From Ciona savignyi (lineage: Eukaryota > Chordata > Ascidiacea > Phlebobranchia > Cionidae), in contig CH003425.1 of assembly GCA_000149265.1 (NCBI GenBank), positions 195,922 through 259,921 on the forward strand: 64,000 nucleotides of DNA. The letters run 5' to 3'. This document shows, one piece after another, positions 11,131 through 21,287 of the stretch. A program made the position numbers and the translations under genes. Numbering within the stretch: position 1 is the first letter of the stretch; every line of letters starts with the position of its first letter. The notes below the pieces were generated by a model. That model saw nothing but the letters and a program-made list of their open reading frames with translations, did not search any database and was not told the origin of the DNA.

Positions 11131-11927
11131 GAGGTATATAAACTGTGCACTTTTTGTATAGTGCTCGACAAAACCTAAAAGGAAAATTCATGGGTAGGCT
11201 ACATACAGTACATCACACATAACTATATACAAAAAAAGTTGTTATAGGTTACCTGTAAAGACACCGATGGACTGATGTTTTCCAGTCAGAGTCATTAAAA
11301 TTCTTCACAAATGTGTCCCATCAGTCTGTTGACCTGTAATTCAATTATCTGTTATGTAGCACTACATAGTAGGTCTAGCCTACACTCAGTACACTGTACA
11401 ATAACAATCAAAAATGGAGTTCATCAAGGTACACATAAAACATTATTCTTAGTACCGGTAATCCTATATGGCCTAATCGCATTAATGTTATATGGTATGC
11501 ACACAAGACAACAGCAGATTGGTCAATTTACCTTTGCAGCATCCAGAAATCTCTTTTTTTGTGAGGCCTAGGGACATGTTTGCCCAAAATTCCAAGTGCT
11601 AACAACAGACATGTTTTTTTAATTTTCTTTTGCTCAATCATCATCAACAAGTGCAACTGCTTCTACAGATAATTCTGTTCTCGGCATTTTTTGTTTTTTA
11701 GGCCATAAACATGTAACAGTTAGATCTATCAACACAACACACAGCAGACTCGAAAGTCGAAATGCATTCTTCTCTGCGACGCGCTTGAGTGATCACGGTG
11801 CGCCTGAAAAGTGGACTAAGCGGACATGGAAACGCGAGGGGTTTTGCGCCTGATCGGTCAGGCGGTCTATTCCAACAGGCTATGCTTTCAGGCGCAGTAC
11901 ACAAATGGACATGGAAACGTAGTATAA

Positions 11928-12879
11928 GACAGTAGTAAGAATATAAAGAGATGATATGAAGTCAGGTATAAATTAATATATATTGAGGATTGCTGTATTG
12001 ATAAATATGTTACTGCTTATAACTTATATCGTTACGGTCTAGCTATTTTAATTGAATCACAGTATCTGAAGCATCCAATACTTAAATATTTATTAGTATT
12101 GTTGATCTTTTATAAATGTTTTAGATTTTGAATTCTGACACGTCATCAAGACCATTTTATATAAAATTGATATGTGTATCGGTCGCGTTAACCATTCAGT
12201 CATACGACCGTACAGCATTAGTTGTTTATTCTAGGGCTTTCCAAACTTTAAAGCTTGCGACCCTGCGACTCGTTTTTACGTTTAAAGTTCTAAACAGATT
12301 TGTTTACAATCCAACTTAATATATAGCCCACGAGTATGAAATCGTTATCTCTCTTACAAGCACTTCTAACTTTAAACTCTCTTATTATCTTTGGCGAGAT
12401 TAATAACAGAACATGCACGCTTAAATTGTTTTGATCACGTAATAATAATACGTCTGCTTTGCATTCATACTTGTAAAATAGGCATCGATAACCGCTGGTC
12501 ACCTATCTCGATAATCGTTAGTAAACGAAAAGTTTGCTAAACGTCTATAAGCATAGTTCGTTAATAGTTCGTTTATTAAATGTTTCTATTAACCTCAATT
12601 ACACAAACCATTGTTAACTCGTCGTTGATTGTTAACGTAATATAACCAACAATTCACACTTTGATTGTTCAACTTTATATTGCTAATAACTTAATAACTG
12701 CTAATTTGTCAGTAAGAATATCATAGCTGGAAAGATAATCGCGATACGCGTTTATTAGTATCGTCGTTGAGTAGTATCGATAGTAACGCGATTATCGATA
12801 TATCGTTGCAACAACTTGTGATTTATAAATTTTGAAATCTGACCCAATACTTTTATTAAAATTGTATTAGATTAACAGC
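11928..12879. other. Zinc-finger upstream cassette, right half (unit I)
   Basis: This matches the upstream regions of units II (about 15770-16807) and III (about 22010-23011). It carries the antisense tRNA-like head near 12178-12215 (CGGTCGCGTTAACCATTCAG) and hAT-MITE-like sequence to about 12810 with stretches such as ACGCGATTATCGATAT. There is no gene; the short frames here are not kept in the paralogues. Confidence 0.6.
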
Positions 12880-12944
12880 AATAAATAATATACACGTCAA
12901 TGTAGTAGACGTGTCAGGTTTTATTCATTTATTCACATCCACAG
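12880..12944 (+). promoter_or_regulatory. Promoter-like module with acceptor (unit I)
   Basis: TAAATAATATA is followed by the complete inverted repeat ACACGTC - 9 nt - GACGTGT (12893-12915). A short AT stretch and CCACAG at 12939-12944 come just before the GTGAATAAAG leader. Of all copies in the window this one has both palindrome halves intact. The distance from the TATA-like box to the ATG is about 85 bp, shorter than in the other genes. Confidence 0.5.
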
Positions 12945-12968
12945 GTGAATAAAGTTAGTGTAAATAAA

Positions 12969-13799
12969 ATGAGTAAAAAATCATGTACTGTTTCTTTTCA
13001 TATGAAAACATACCAACAAACTCAGGTACAACCGAAGCCTTTTAAATGCAATGTTTGTGACAAATCGTTTCAACAACCAGGTATTTTAAAAAGACACCAA
13101 TTGATTCATACTGGAGAGAAACCTTACAAATGCAAAGTTTGTGAAAAATTGTTTAATAAAGCATGTATTTTGAAAAAACACAAATTGATTCATACTGGAG
13201 AAAAACCTAACAAATGCACTGTGTGTGAAAAAACGTTTGGAGAAGCAAGTACTTTAAAACGACACCACATGATTCACACAGGAGAGAAACCTCACAAATG
13301 CAGTGTGTGTGACAAATCGTTTCAACAAGCATGTACATTAAAAGTACACCAAATGATTCATACTCGGGATAAACCTAACAAATGCACAATGTGTGAAAAA
13401 TCGTTTCAACAAGCATGTGATTTGAAAAGACACCAAAATATTCACACTGGAGAGAAACCTTACAAATGCAAAGTTTGTGAAAAATCGTTTCAACAAGCAA
13501 GTCACTTAAAACACCACCAATTGATTCATACTGGAGATAAACCTAACAAATGCACTTTGTGTGAAAAAATGTTTAAAGATGCAGGTACTTTGAAAAGACA
13601 CCACAGAATTCATACTGGAGAGAAACCTTACAAATGTACTGTATGTGAAAAATCTTTTAAACAAGCAGGTCATTTGAAAAGACACCAAAATATTCACACT
13701 GAAGAGAAACCTTACCAATGCAATGTGTGTAGAAAATCGTTTAAACGAGTAGATAATTTGAAAAAACACCACATAATTCACACCGAAGAGAAATCCTAA
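12969..13799 (+). CDS. C2H2 zinc-finger protein, 9 fingers (unit I)
   Basis: 277 residues from the ATG at 12969 (MSKKSC). The frame is also open upstream to a GTG at 12945, but the ATG matches the start in all paralogues. An N-terminal half-finger relic (residues 1-24) is followed by nine fingers of 28 residues with HTGEKP, HTGDKP or HTRDKP linkers, all with complete CCHH ligands. Helix positions -1/2/3/6 vary (QGIR, KCIK, ESTR, QCTV, QCDR, QSHH, DGTR, QGHR, RDNK). It ends EEKS just after finger 9. Decayed fingers continue in broken frames to about 13960, so the ancestor was longer. It is likely a nuclear DNA-binding regulator with an unknown target and no effector domain. Confidence 0.9.
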   Translation: MSKKSCTVSFHMKTYQQTQVQPKPFKCNVCDKSFQQPGILKRHQLIHTGEKPYKCKVCEKLFNKACILKKHKLIHTGEKPNKCTVCEKTFGEASTLKRHHMIHTGEKPHKCSVCDKSFQQACTLKVHQMIHTRDKPNKCTMCEKSFQQACDLKRHQNIHTGEKPYKCKVCEKSFQQASHLKHHQLIHTGDKPNKCTLCEKMFKDAGTLKRHHRIHTGEKPYKCTVCEKSFKQAGHLKRHQNIHTEEKPYQCNVCRKSFKRVDNLKKHHIIHTEEKS

Positions 13800-14575
13800 C
13801 AAATGCACTGTGTGTAAAGAAATGATTTAAAAAAGCAAGTATTTTGTAGGACACCACATGATTTACACTGGAGAGAATCCTTACAAACTGTACTGGGTGT
13901 AAAAAACCCTACATTTATGAATTGTCTGTGAATAATCGGTTGAACAAGCAAGTGAATTCATTAAAGAAACCTTTCACCTTAACACCATTTTTAAAGAAAG
14001 ATACTACATAGACGGCAGAGTTTTGTTTCGAATCTGTTGGATCACTACTGCATTCTTGGCCTTGATGTGCATATAACCCTTACAGAGTTATTAGTTAAAT
14101 AGAAAGGAATCGATACATCGATATTTTCAAGAAATTACCAAAAGATATTGTTAAAGTTGGTTTACTCAAACATTTTTGTGAAAGAAATTAAAATTGGTTG
14201 GGGATTTACAGAAATAAACAACGCAGAAGTTAACATTAAATTTGTTACCAATTTTTCCGTTTTTATGGCAGAAATATAAATTTGTGAAATTTGTTTCATT
14301 ATATTTTTGTTCAGTAGATAATACTCTAGTCCGCGTGGATATAAGCCCATATATTAGCTTACATTTCCTCCAACGTGTAACAGGTTTATTGTATGTTATA
14401 CCATTCCGCATTCGCTTAAAAATAACAATAAAGGCGATAGAATTACCCAATTAAACAATCAAAAATTTTAAAACAAATAACACCAAATTTTAAACTTTCG
14501 TTAAAATAATCAATGGTGTAACGCTTCTGTGGGATGCGGTGTTGATTTTAGATCTACATGTTATTTCCGTGATTA
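13800..14575. other. Decayed finger tail and 3' flank of unit I
   Basis: 13800-13960 holds fragments of two or three more fingers (CACTGTGTGTAAAG, GGACACCACATGATT) with stops and shifts. From about 14010 the sequence matches the 3' flanks at 19550 and 25745 (TTTCGAATCTGTT, CTTGGCCTTGATG). I see no gene in the rest. Confidence 0.6.
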
Positions 14576-14767
14576 TTACAATGGCATTGATGTATATCAT
14601 ACATTTCCCGGCTCATAAATTTTTCTTGTTTTTTAACTGCAGACATAACGCACAATATTACGTTTATTCGTGTGGGATTGGGATATTATTGTTACATTTT
14701 TGTGTCGACCTTTTTATCCGGAACTAAGGCGTCGTCGTTATCGTTCCGGTAAGGCTTACGACATTTT

Positions 14768-15037
14768 AGGCTGGTGGTATAGTGTGTCGCCTCTCAGCCG
14801 AAGGGTTGCAGGTTCTAAAGTGGTCGCAAGCTGGTCAATTGTGCACATGTCAAAGGCTCTTAACGGAAATTGACAGAACCCATTGGATTATTGGGTTTTA
14901 CTAAATTGAAGAAACGTGTAAATCGTACACCACACACTGCAATAGCTAACCCGACATGGGTTGCGAGGTAATCATACGATTGCCCGTGTGGTACCCACTT
15001 TATTTTCCCACTTACAGGGATAAGCATAAAACAATCC
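14768..15037 (+). mobile_element. SINE, diverged (start of unit II)
   Basis: A tRNA-like head (GGCTGGTGGTATAGTGTG, then GCAGGTTCTAAAGTGG) is followed by the SINE body with ATTGACAGAACCCATTGG and ACACACTGCAATAGCT, ending near a weak ATCCTATTCTAT tail. It is equivalent by position to 21030-21287 and 27042-27256, so it was present before the tandem duplication. Confidence 0.75.
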
Positions 15038-16807
15038 TATTCTATGGCTGTTGACAAGTCAAAAATATTTGCAGTTATAGAAAGGCTTCATAAGCAGAAA
15101 CGTGTCAAACACATGTGAACAACCACTACATTTTAAACTACTTTTGGGTGACCGCTATATTTTTCTGAATACAAAAACTATCGGGTTCCCTGATTATCAA
15201 ATTAGCCATGGTACACCTTATACAAATGGTATAACCTTTGTGTCTGGGAGCAAAATATATTGGAATCCGGCGTTACCAAATCAATTTTTATATTTAAAAT
15301 ATCTAAAAGAAACGAACCCATGGCCTTACCGTTTCGCTTTTTGGTTCTTTAGACAAATTTCTTAAGAATTTGGATTCATTGGTCGAATTTTATAAACTGA
15401 CGTACTGTTGGGCGTTGTCAGACTCTGGTTTATTTATTCCAATTTTACCGTTATATTAGACCACATTTTTAGACAGATTTAGCTAAACCACGTCTGAGCA
15501 CAAGCGGATAAGTATAAACAAAAAAGGCTGCACAGCAAGCACATGGTCCGTGAGAAAAGGATTAGCCAGGAAACAGACGTTTCCTAAAGCCGGATTACAG
15601 GCTACAAATCTGTACAACGCGTTTAAAAGCAAATGATATAAGGCATAATGTCGAATTTGTTACAAGCTATTCAGGAAGTATTTGTTTTGTTTATTTGTAT
15701 TCTATTCAGTTCAGTTACAAAGTAGTTTGAAGAGTTCGCAAACGCTGAACTAATGCAGGAATACTTAGGTAGTAGTCAGGATATATGGAGATGATATAAA
15801 GTCCAAGTATAAATTAATTTAAATTGGGGGTTGCTGTATTGATTAATATTTACTTCTTTTAACTTAAATCTTTACGCTCTAACTAATTTAATTGTATAAC
15901 AGTATCTTAAGCATTCATAGGTTATAAATGCATATATATCGCCATAAAAGTTTCGCATGTCGCCTATTTTAATTTCTTATAAACACTTTAGCTGGTCTTT
16001 ATTCTAATAGTGTGGGCTTTCTTGCGAATATCTTAATATTTAAGAGTATTATTAGTGTTTTTACCGGTTTTAGATTTTGAATTCTAACACGTCATTGAAA
16101 CCATTTTGTATAAAGTTAATATGTGTATCGGTCGCGTTAATCATTCAGCCATACGACCGTACAGCATTAGTCGTTTATTCTAGGGCTTTCCTAACTTTTA
16201 AGCTTGCGACCCTGCGACTCTTTTTTACGTTTAAAATTCTAAACAGATTTGTTTACAATCCAACTTATAGAGTATGAAATCGGTATTTATCTTACATTAG
16301 CACCTAAAACACCCTTATTATCTTTGTCTAGGTTAATAACAGACCGTTTAATCTTGCATTGTTTTGATCACGTCATTAATACGTCTGCTTGGCATTCATA
16401 CTTACGGCGGGTCACATATCGCGATAATCATTGGTAAACGAAAAGTTTCCCAAACGCCGATAAGCGTAGTTCGTAAAATATGTTCGTTTATTAAATTTTT
16501 CTATTAACACCAATTATACAAAACATTGTTTACTCGTCGTTGAATGTTTGATTATTAACGTAATATAACCAACAATTCACACTTTGATTGTTGAACTTAA
16601 TATTGGTAATAACGTAATAACTGCTAAGTGTATAAGTAAGGAGACCACATCTTGAACGATATTCGCGATACGCGTTTATTAGTATCGTAGCTGAGTAGTA
16701 TCGATAGTAACACGATTGCCGAAAAATCGTTGCTGCAACTGGTGATTTATAAATTTTGTAACCCGACCCAATCATTAGGATTTATAAACATTGTATTGTA
16801 TTACCAG
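15038..16807. other. Unit II upstream sequence and cassette
   Basis: 15045-15640 repeats at 21285-21895. 15700-16800 is the cassette, with an antisense tRNA-like head near 16128-16165, then MITE-derived sequence with ATCGATAGTAACACGATTG near 16700. No reading frame is conserved between the units. I see no gene. Confidence 0.6.
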
Positions 16808-16865
16808 CGATATATAATATACACGACAATGTAGTAGACGTGTCAGGTTTTATTTATTTTATTCA
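16808..16865 (+). promoter_or_regulatory. Promoter-like module, separated from its gene (unit II)
   Basis: GATATATAATATA is followed by ACACGAC (one change from the consensus half-site) and an intact GACGTGT, then AGGTTTTATTTATTTT. In other units the leader follows within about 80-190 bp; here the LTR at 16870-17364 intervenes. The box lies about 650 bp from the ATG. Confidence 0.5.
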
Positions 16866-16869
16866 TAAC

Positions 16870-17364
16870 TGTAACGCGCGCGGGGGCTAGTTTGTTTTGT
16901 TATGATTTGATACACTTTTATATATGTCTTTTACACATTCTTCTACACCTTTTATACACTTTTAACTACACCATTTTATACATTTTTAATACACTGTTTT
17001 ACGCCTTTTGTTTGTCCTTTTTTATTTTAAACGTAGTTTACACCCTTTGCACCTTTTATTCATTTTTATCTTGGTTGTCTATTTTTACACGCACGATTTT
17101 ATCTCTCGGGGAATTCAAGTAATCAACGCTTGGTGCTGTGCTAATTAACGTGATGTCTTTGAATTTATATTTCTAAAAAGCAGTTCTCTCTTGGCTGTTA
17201 AAGTGTGCAGACTTGTTTTTAATAGCTGATTGTTTTTATTAGTGTTATATTTGTTTCTTAACTATGAGTGTTTTTATAAAGCGGAAACGTTGCAAGCCCT
17301 TGTAATTGGTTAAACGGTAGGCTGTTAAGACAGCGTCTTGAGAAACTATAGTAAATATGTAACA
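16870..17364. mobile_element. Solo LTR-like insertion, 495 bp
   Basis: It begins TGTAACGCGCGCGGGG and ends ATATGTAACA. It is flanked on both sides by TAAC (16866-16869 and 17365-17368). The equivalent stretch is uninterrupted at 4100 and 53190 (TTCATAACCACATACG), so this is a true insertion. TG...CA ends and a 4-bp duplication suggest an LTR, perhaps Ty3/gypsy-like. No internal coding part is present. An identical-length copy is at 23075-23569. Confidence 0.78.
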
Positions 17365-17461
17365 TAACCACATACGTTGTAGTGTGAAGGTACATGCAAT
17401 TTCATTTGGAATAAATCATCCTCATTTTTACATGAATAAAGTTTAAATAGTTCAATGTAAA
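17365..17461 (+). promoter_or_regulatory. Leader of unit II gene, acceptor AG missing
   Basis: This corresponds to the leader of the other genes, but the CATTTTTAGGTGAATAAAG block reads CATTTTTACATGAATAAAG. The usual AG is gone. The next AG candidates are AAAG and ATAG nearer the ATG. The same change is in unit III, so it predates their duplication. Confidence 0.5.
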
Positions 17462-18397
17462 ATGAGTAAAAAATCAAGAACTTTTTCTGTACATTTGAAA
17501 ACACACCAGCGATCTCCGGCACAATCGAAGCCTTACAAATGCAATATTTGTGAAAAATCGTTTCAATATGCAAGTAAGTTAACAGCACACCGATTGATTC
17601 ACACTAGAAAGAAACCTTACAAATGCACTGTATGTAAAAAATCGTTTAAAGAAGCAGGTACTTTGAAAAAACACCGATTGATTCACACTGGAGAGAAACC
17701 TTTCAAATGCAGTGTGTGTGAAAAATCGTTTTTAGCAGCAGGCAATTTGAAAAGACACAAAATGATTCATACGGATGAAAAACCTTACAAATGCACTGTA
17801 TGTGAAAAATCGTTTAAAGAAGCAGGTACTTTGAAAAGACACAAAATGATTCATACTGGAGAGAAACCTATCCAATGTAATGTTTGTGAAAAATCGTTTC
17901 AACAAGCACGTACTTTGAAAGTTCACCAAATGATTCACACTGGAGAGAAACCTTACAAATGCAATGTGTGTGAAAAATCATTTCAACAAGCAGGTCATTT
18001 GAAAGGACACCAAATGATTCACACTGGAGAGAAACCTTACAAATGCACTGTGTGTGAAAAGTCGTTTAAAGAAGCAAGTAATCTGAAAAGACACCAATTG
18101 GTTCACACTGAAGAAAAACCTTACAAATGCCACGTGTGTGAAAAAGCGTATAAACAGGCAAGTAGTTTAAAAGCACACAAAATTATTCACACTAGATTAA
18201 AACCTTACAAATGCAATGTTTGTGAAAAGTCGTTTAATCGAGCAAGTCACTTGAAAGTACATCAATTGATTCATACGGGTGAGAAACCTAACAAATTCAA
18301 TGGTTGTGAAAAATCTTTCCAACAGGCAATTGATTTGAAAACACACGAAATGATTCACACTGAAGAGAAAGAAACCTCACAAATGCGATGTTTGTAA
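17462..18397 (+). CDS. C2H2 zinc-finger protein, 9 fingers plus a dying tenth (unit II)
   Basis: 311 residues starting MSKKSRTFSVHLKTHQRS, the N-terminal half-finger relic. Nine complete fingers follow, with helix positions -1/2/3/6 of YSKA, EGTK, AGNR, EGTR, QRTV, QGHG, ESNR, QSSA and RSHV. Finger 10 has lost its first cysteine (KFNGCEKSF). An insertion after the EEK linker shifts the frame, so the protein ends ETSQMRCL. The shifted frame continues finger sequence to about 18720. It is probably a DNA-binding regulator. Its promoter is separated by an LTR and the usual leader AG is missing, so whether it is expressed is open. Confidence 0.85.
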   Translation: MSKKSRTFSVHLKTHQRSPAQSKPYKCNICEKSFQYASKLTAHRLIHTRKKPYKCTVCKKSFKEAGTLKKHRLIHTGEKPFKCSVCEKSFLAAGNLKRHKMIHTDEKPYKCTVCEKSFKEAGTLKRHKMIHTGEKPIQCNVCEKSFQQARTLKVHQMIHTGEKPYKCNVCEKSFQQAGHLKGHQMIHTGEKPYKCTVCEKSFKEASNLKRHQLVHTEEKPYKCHVCEKAYKQASSLKAHKIIHTRLKPYKCNVCEKSFNRASHLKVHQLIHTGEKPNKFNGCEKSFQQAIDLKTHEMIHTEEKETSQMRCL

Positions 18398-19061
18398 AAA
18401 TCGTTTAGTCATTCCACTACTTTAAAACAACACCAATTGTTGCATACTGACGAAAAACCTTACAATTGCCACGTGTGTGATAAAGCGTATCAACAAGCAA
18501 GAAGTTTAAAACAGAATAATGATTCACGCTGGAGTGATACCTTACAAATGCAATTCGTGTGAAAAATTGTTTCACGCGTGCAAGTAATTTGAAACGACAT
18601 CAAATTATTCACACTGTAAATTAACCTACAAATGGAAGGACATTTTATGTGTGTAAAATATCGCTTAAAGTGCAAGTATGGTTTATACCGATAACGTAAT
18701 ATGAACAAAAATACTGGAAACTTTCATTTATGCTTCAACTACGCCTTCTCACGCAAATTTGTACCTGACGGATGAAATAAGTTTGCAACATGTTCCTAAT
18801 TAATAAATCGGTACATAACTATGTTAAAAAATGCATTTTTTTTCTATATTTGAAAAAGTATTTTCCATTTTGTTATTAACGTTTATAATATGTGTTCGGT
18901 TATTTTCCCGGCATGAAATAAAAGGCAAATTATTATTTTTAATGCAACTGATAGTCTAAGTCAAGCGTTAAAACAAGAAGCATCAACCTTTGCAATGAGG
19001 GTCATTTTACGAAACATTTCCAATTTGTGGAACATTTGAACAATCTTATACGAAAACCACT
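18398..19061. other. Decayed finger tail and 3' flank (unit II)
   Basis: 18398-18720 encodes at least two further fingers in shifted frames (one reads CHVCDKAYQQARSLK). The rest is AT-rich 3' flank shared with 24567-25256. No intact gene. Confidence 0.65.
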
Positions 19062-19232
19062 ACCAATTTGAAGGAACGTGTCTATCATACACAAAAACAC
19101 ACTGCATGCAATACCTCCTCCGGTAACCCGACGGTGGGTGCGAGGTTATCTGACGATTGTCTATGCGTTAATCCCTTGGTTTTTCCATTAACGGGGATAT
19201 ACATAATTATTCTATCTTCCTATACCATCCTA
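19062..19232 (+). mobile_element. SINE fragment, 3' half
   Basis: SINE body from TTTGAAGGAACGTGTCTAT through CTCCGGTAACCCGACGG to ACGGGGATATACAT. The tRNA-like head is absent. A counterpart lies at 25257-25425. Confidence 0.75.
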
Positions 19233-21029
19233 GATGTAGGTGGATGTATTTATTACCTTAAAATTGGACAAATTTAAAACAAATTTAATCATAAATTTAA
19301 TGGACAAATTTAATTCTTTGATGACATTATCTTTGACGTGATAGTAGTCGGCGGCCCTTACATTTGTTTGGCGAATCAACATTTTACATAAAGGTAATGC
19401 GGGGTTTCAAATTGTGCGACTGGTCAATTTGTGTCGAATATTTGTCTCCAATTATAGCCCTAGTTGATATTAATGTTGGGTCGGATAAGATAGGATTTTC
19501 ACATTTGTCACCGTAAATTGGATAACCAGGTGATATGGAGAATAGGACAGAGATTGTTTCGAATCTGTTTGGTCATCACTGCACTCTTGGCCTTGATAAG
19601 GATAGGCTTTACAATGGTATTGTTCAAATCGAAAGAAAAAACTGATACAGCAATGCCTCTTGAGCAGGAAAAGCGAGACGATAGATGCCCCATTGAGTAT
19701 TTGTGTACACTAGATGACGTACAGGGGCTGCTAAAATCAATGTTTGCGGTCGTGTGGCCGAATGTTTGTACGGTCGTGTGGCCGATTGGTTAACGCGACC
19801 GATACATATACCGACTACAATACAAAACGGTCCGAATAACGATCCCATCATGGGTTCGAAGCTTGGCTCGGTTAAAAAAAATAAATAAAAAATAAATATT
19901 AAAAAAATAAAAGGTTTATGGAAAGCAAGGCAGGGTTGCAACATCTTTCTGAGAAGCGGGAAAAATTGTTGGATTGGGATTACAACAATGATTTAGTGAA
20001 AGAAATTGGTTGGGGCTGTACAATAGTGAACAACGCATAAGTTCAGGGTAAATCTGTATATTTGTTGGTTATTATTGCAGAAAAACAGATTTTTGAAATT
20101 TATTTCAATATATTTAAACAGTGCATAGTAGTGTAGTTCGCCTGAATGCATACTTGCATAGAAGTGCCTTTTTGTTACATACTATTATTATACCTATGCC
20201 CGAACTTGGTCATGCACTATTGAATGTTTTTAGCTCTAGAATTTTCCATTTGTCACTGAAATTTTACATTTTTTGGATACGTCAGTTTTTTTCACTTTTC
20301 TTACTAACTATTTGAAGTGGGCTTTAATTTCCTTCCCACCGTTCTAGTTACAATCCAACACAAATGTTTGACTAGGTATAGCGCTGTACATAAAACATAT
20401 GTGTAATGGTAGTAAAACAACGAAATGGAGTTTTAAAAACTGTGAAAAGTGTAAAAAGTTAATTGTATGTTATTCAATGTCACATTTGCTTAAAACAACT
20501 ATTAAAGCGATAGAACTGGTTGTAAGAATTACAAATGGACGCTTCACCAAATAAACACAATAGATGAGTAGTCAAGGTGTGATCCATTAAATTATTCACA
20601 AAACAAACTTTTAAATAAAACAAATAAAAACTGTTGTTTTAGTAGTTATAAAGAAATGGTGTAACGCCTCCGCGGAATGTGGTGTTGATTTTACTCATAC
20701 ATGTTATTTTCTTTTCAGTAATACGGGATCATTACAATGGCATTGATGTATATCATACATTTCCCGGCACATAATTCTTTCTTTTGTTACATATCCGTTA
20801 ACTGCAGACATACCGCGCAATGTGACGTAAATTCTGGGCGGATCGGGATATTATTGTTAGCGTCGTTATCGATTCCGTTAGTATGCATGTCGTGTTTTTC
20901 ACTTTTAGCCATTTTTCTTTTGTTGGTTTCGATACCACGGCGCCCTTGAAAGATTTCACTTCAAACTATTATATCGTTCCGGTATGATAATTCTCTTCCC
21001 GCAGTATAAAGTTGCCAAAGGGAAACTTT
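19233..21029. other. 3' flank of unit II running into unit III
   Basis: Shared with 25426-27040. The frames at 19518-19793 and 25712-25987 are both open (91 residues). They begin in repeat sequence and end in the tRNA-like fragment, so I treat them as chance. No conserved domain is seen. Confidence 0.5.
19757..19862 (+). repeat. tRNA-Ser-like pseudo-tRNA or SINE head
   Basis: GTGGCCGATTGGTTAACGCG matches the D-arm/box A pattern of serine-type tRNAs, and GGGTTCGAAGC 80 bp further on resembles box B. It does not fold as a complete tRNA by eye. The head sequence is partly doubled (GGTCGTGTGGCCG at about 19748 and 19777). The same head in antisense lies in every zinc-finger cassette. A second copy is at about 25951-26053. 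Confidence 0.5.
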
Positions 21030-21287
21030 TCAGACAGATTAGTCGAGTGGTTTAGTAGTTTCAAAACTGGTCGATACCTAGTGGGCTGTGTCCATGGGAA
21101 AGGCACTTAATGGACATTGCCTGATTCCATCGGATTATTGGGTTCTACTAAATTAAAGAAAATTGAAAAGCATACACTATAGCTGCGGTAACCCGACAGT
21201 GGGCGCGAGGTAGTCTAACGATTGCCCGTGTGGTACCCACTTGATTTTCACACTCACGGGAATAAACATGAAACTATCCTATCTTAT
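21030..21287 (+). mobile_element. SINE, diverged (unit III)
   Basis: Decayed head (AGTGGTTTAGTAGTTTC), then the SINE body with AAAGGCACTTAATGGACATT, AGCTGCGGTAACCCGACAG and a short ATCCTATCTTAT tail. Positional equivalent of 14768-15037. Confidence 0.72.

Larger units (their letters stand above)
9280..11924. mobile_element. PIF/Harbinger DNA transposon, 2.6 kb
   Basis: Inverted termini TACTACGTTTCCATGTCCA (left) and TGGACATGGAAACGTAGTA (right) are flanked on both sides by TAA, at 9277-9279 and 11925-11927. That is the 3-bp target duplication typical of the superfamily. The uninterrupted site can be read at 15757 and 22000 (GGAATACTTAGGTAGTAG). Subterminal regions hold palindromes and GCGCCTGA repeats. 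Inside are a decayed transposase on the minus strand and the tail of a second gene on the plus strand, converging as usual for this group. Confidence 0.92.
14576..20733. repeat. Tandem unit II of the zinc-finger amplicon
   Basis: The landmark ATTACAATGGCATTGATG recurs at 14576, about 20734 and about 26888, giving units of about 6.16 kb. Inside them the SINE, cassette, promoter module, solo LTR, zinc-finger gene, tRNA-like fragment and 3' flank come in the same order. Offsets between corresponding features of units II and III run from 6194 to 6242. Confidence 0.9.

Noticed and set aside
16892-17122. Hydrophobic 76-residue frame, also at 23097-23327
   Set aside because: It lies inside the solo LTR in T-rich, degenerate TTTTACAC-like repeats. 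The two copies differ by several replacements and there is no domain.
19757-19862. Functional tRNA-Ser gene
   Set aside because: Box A and a box B-like motif are present but the arms do not pair into a full cloverleaf by eye, and the fragment is repeated in the amplicon.
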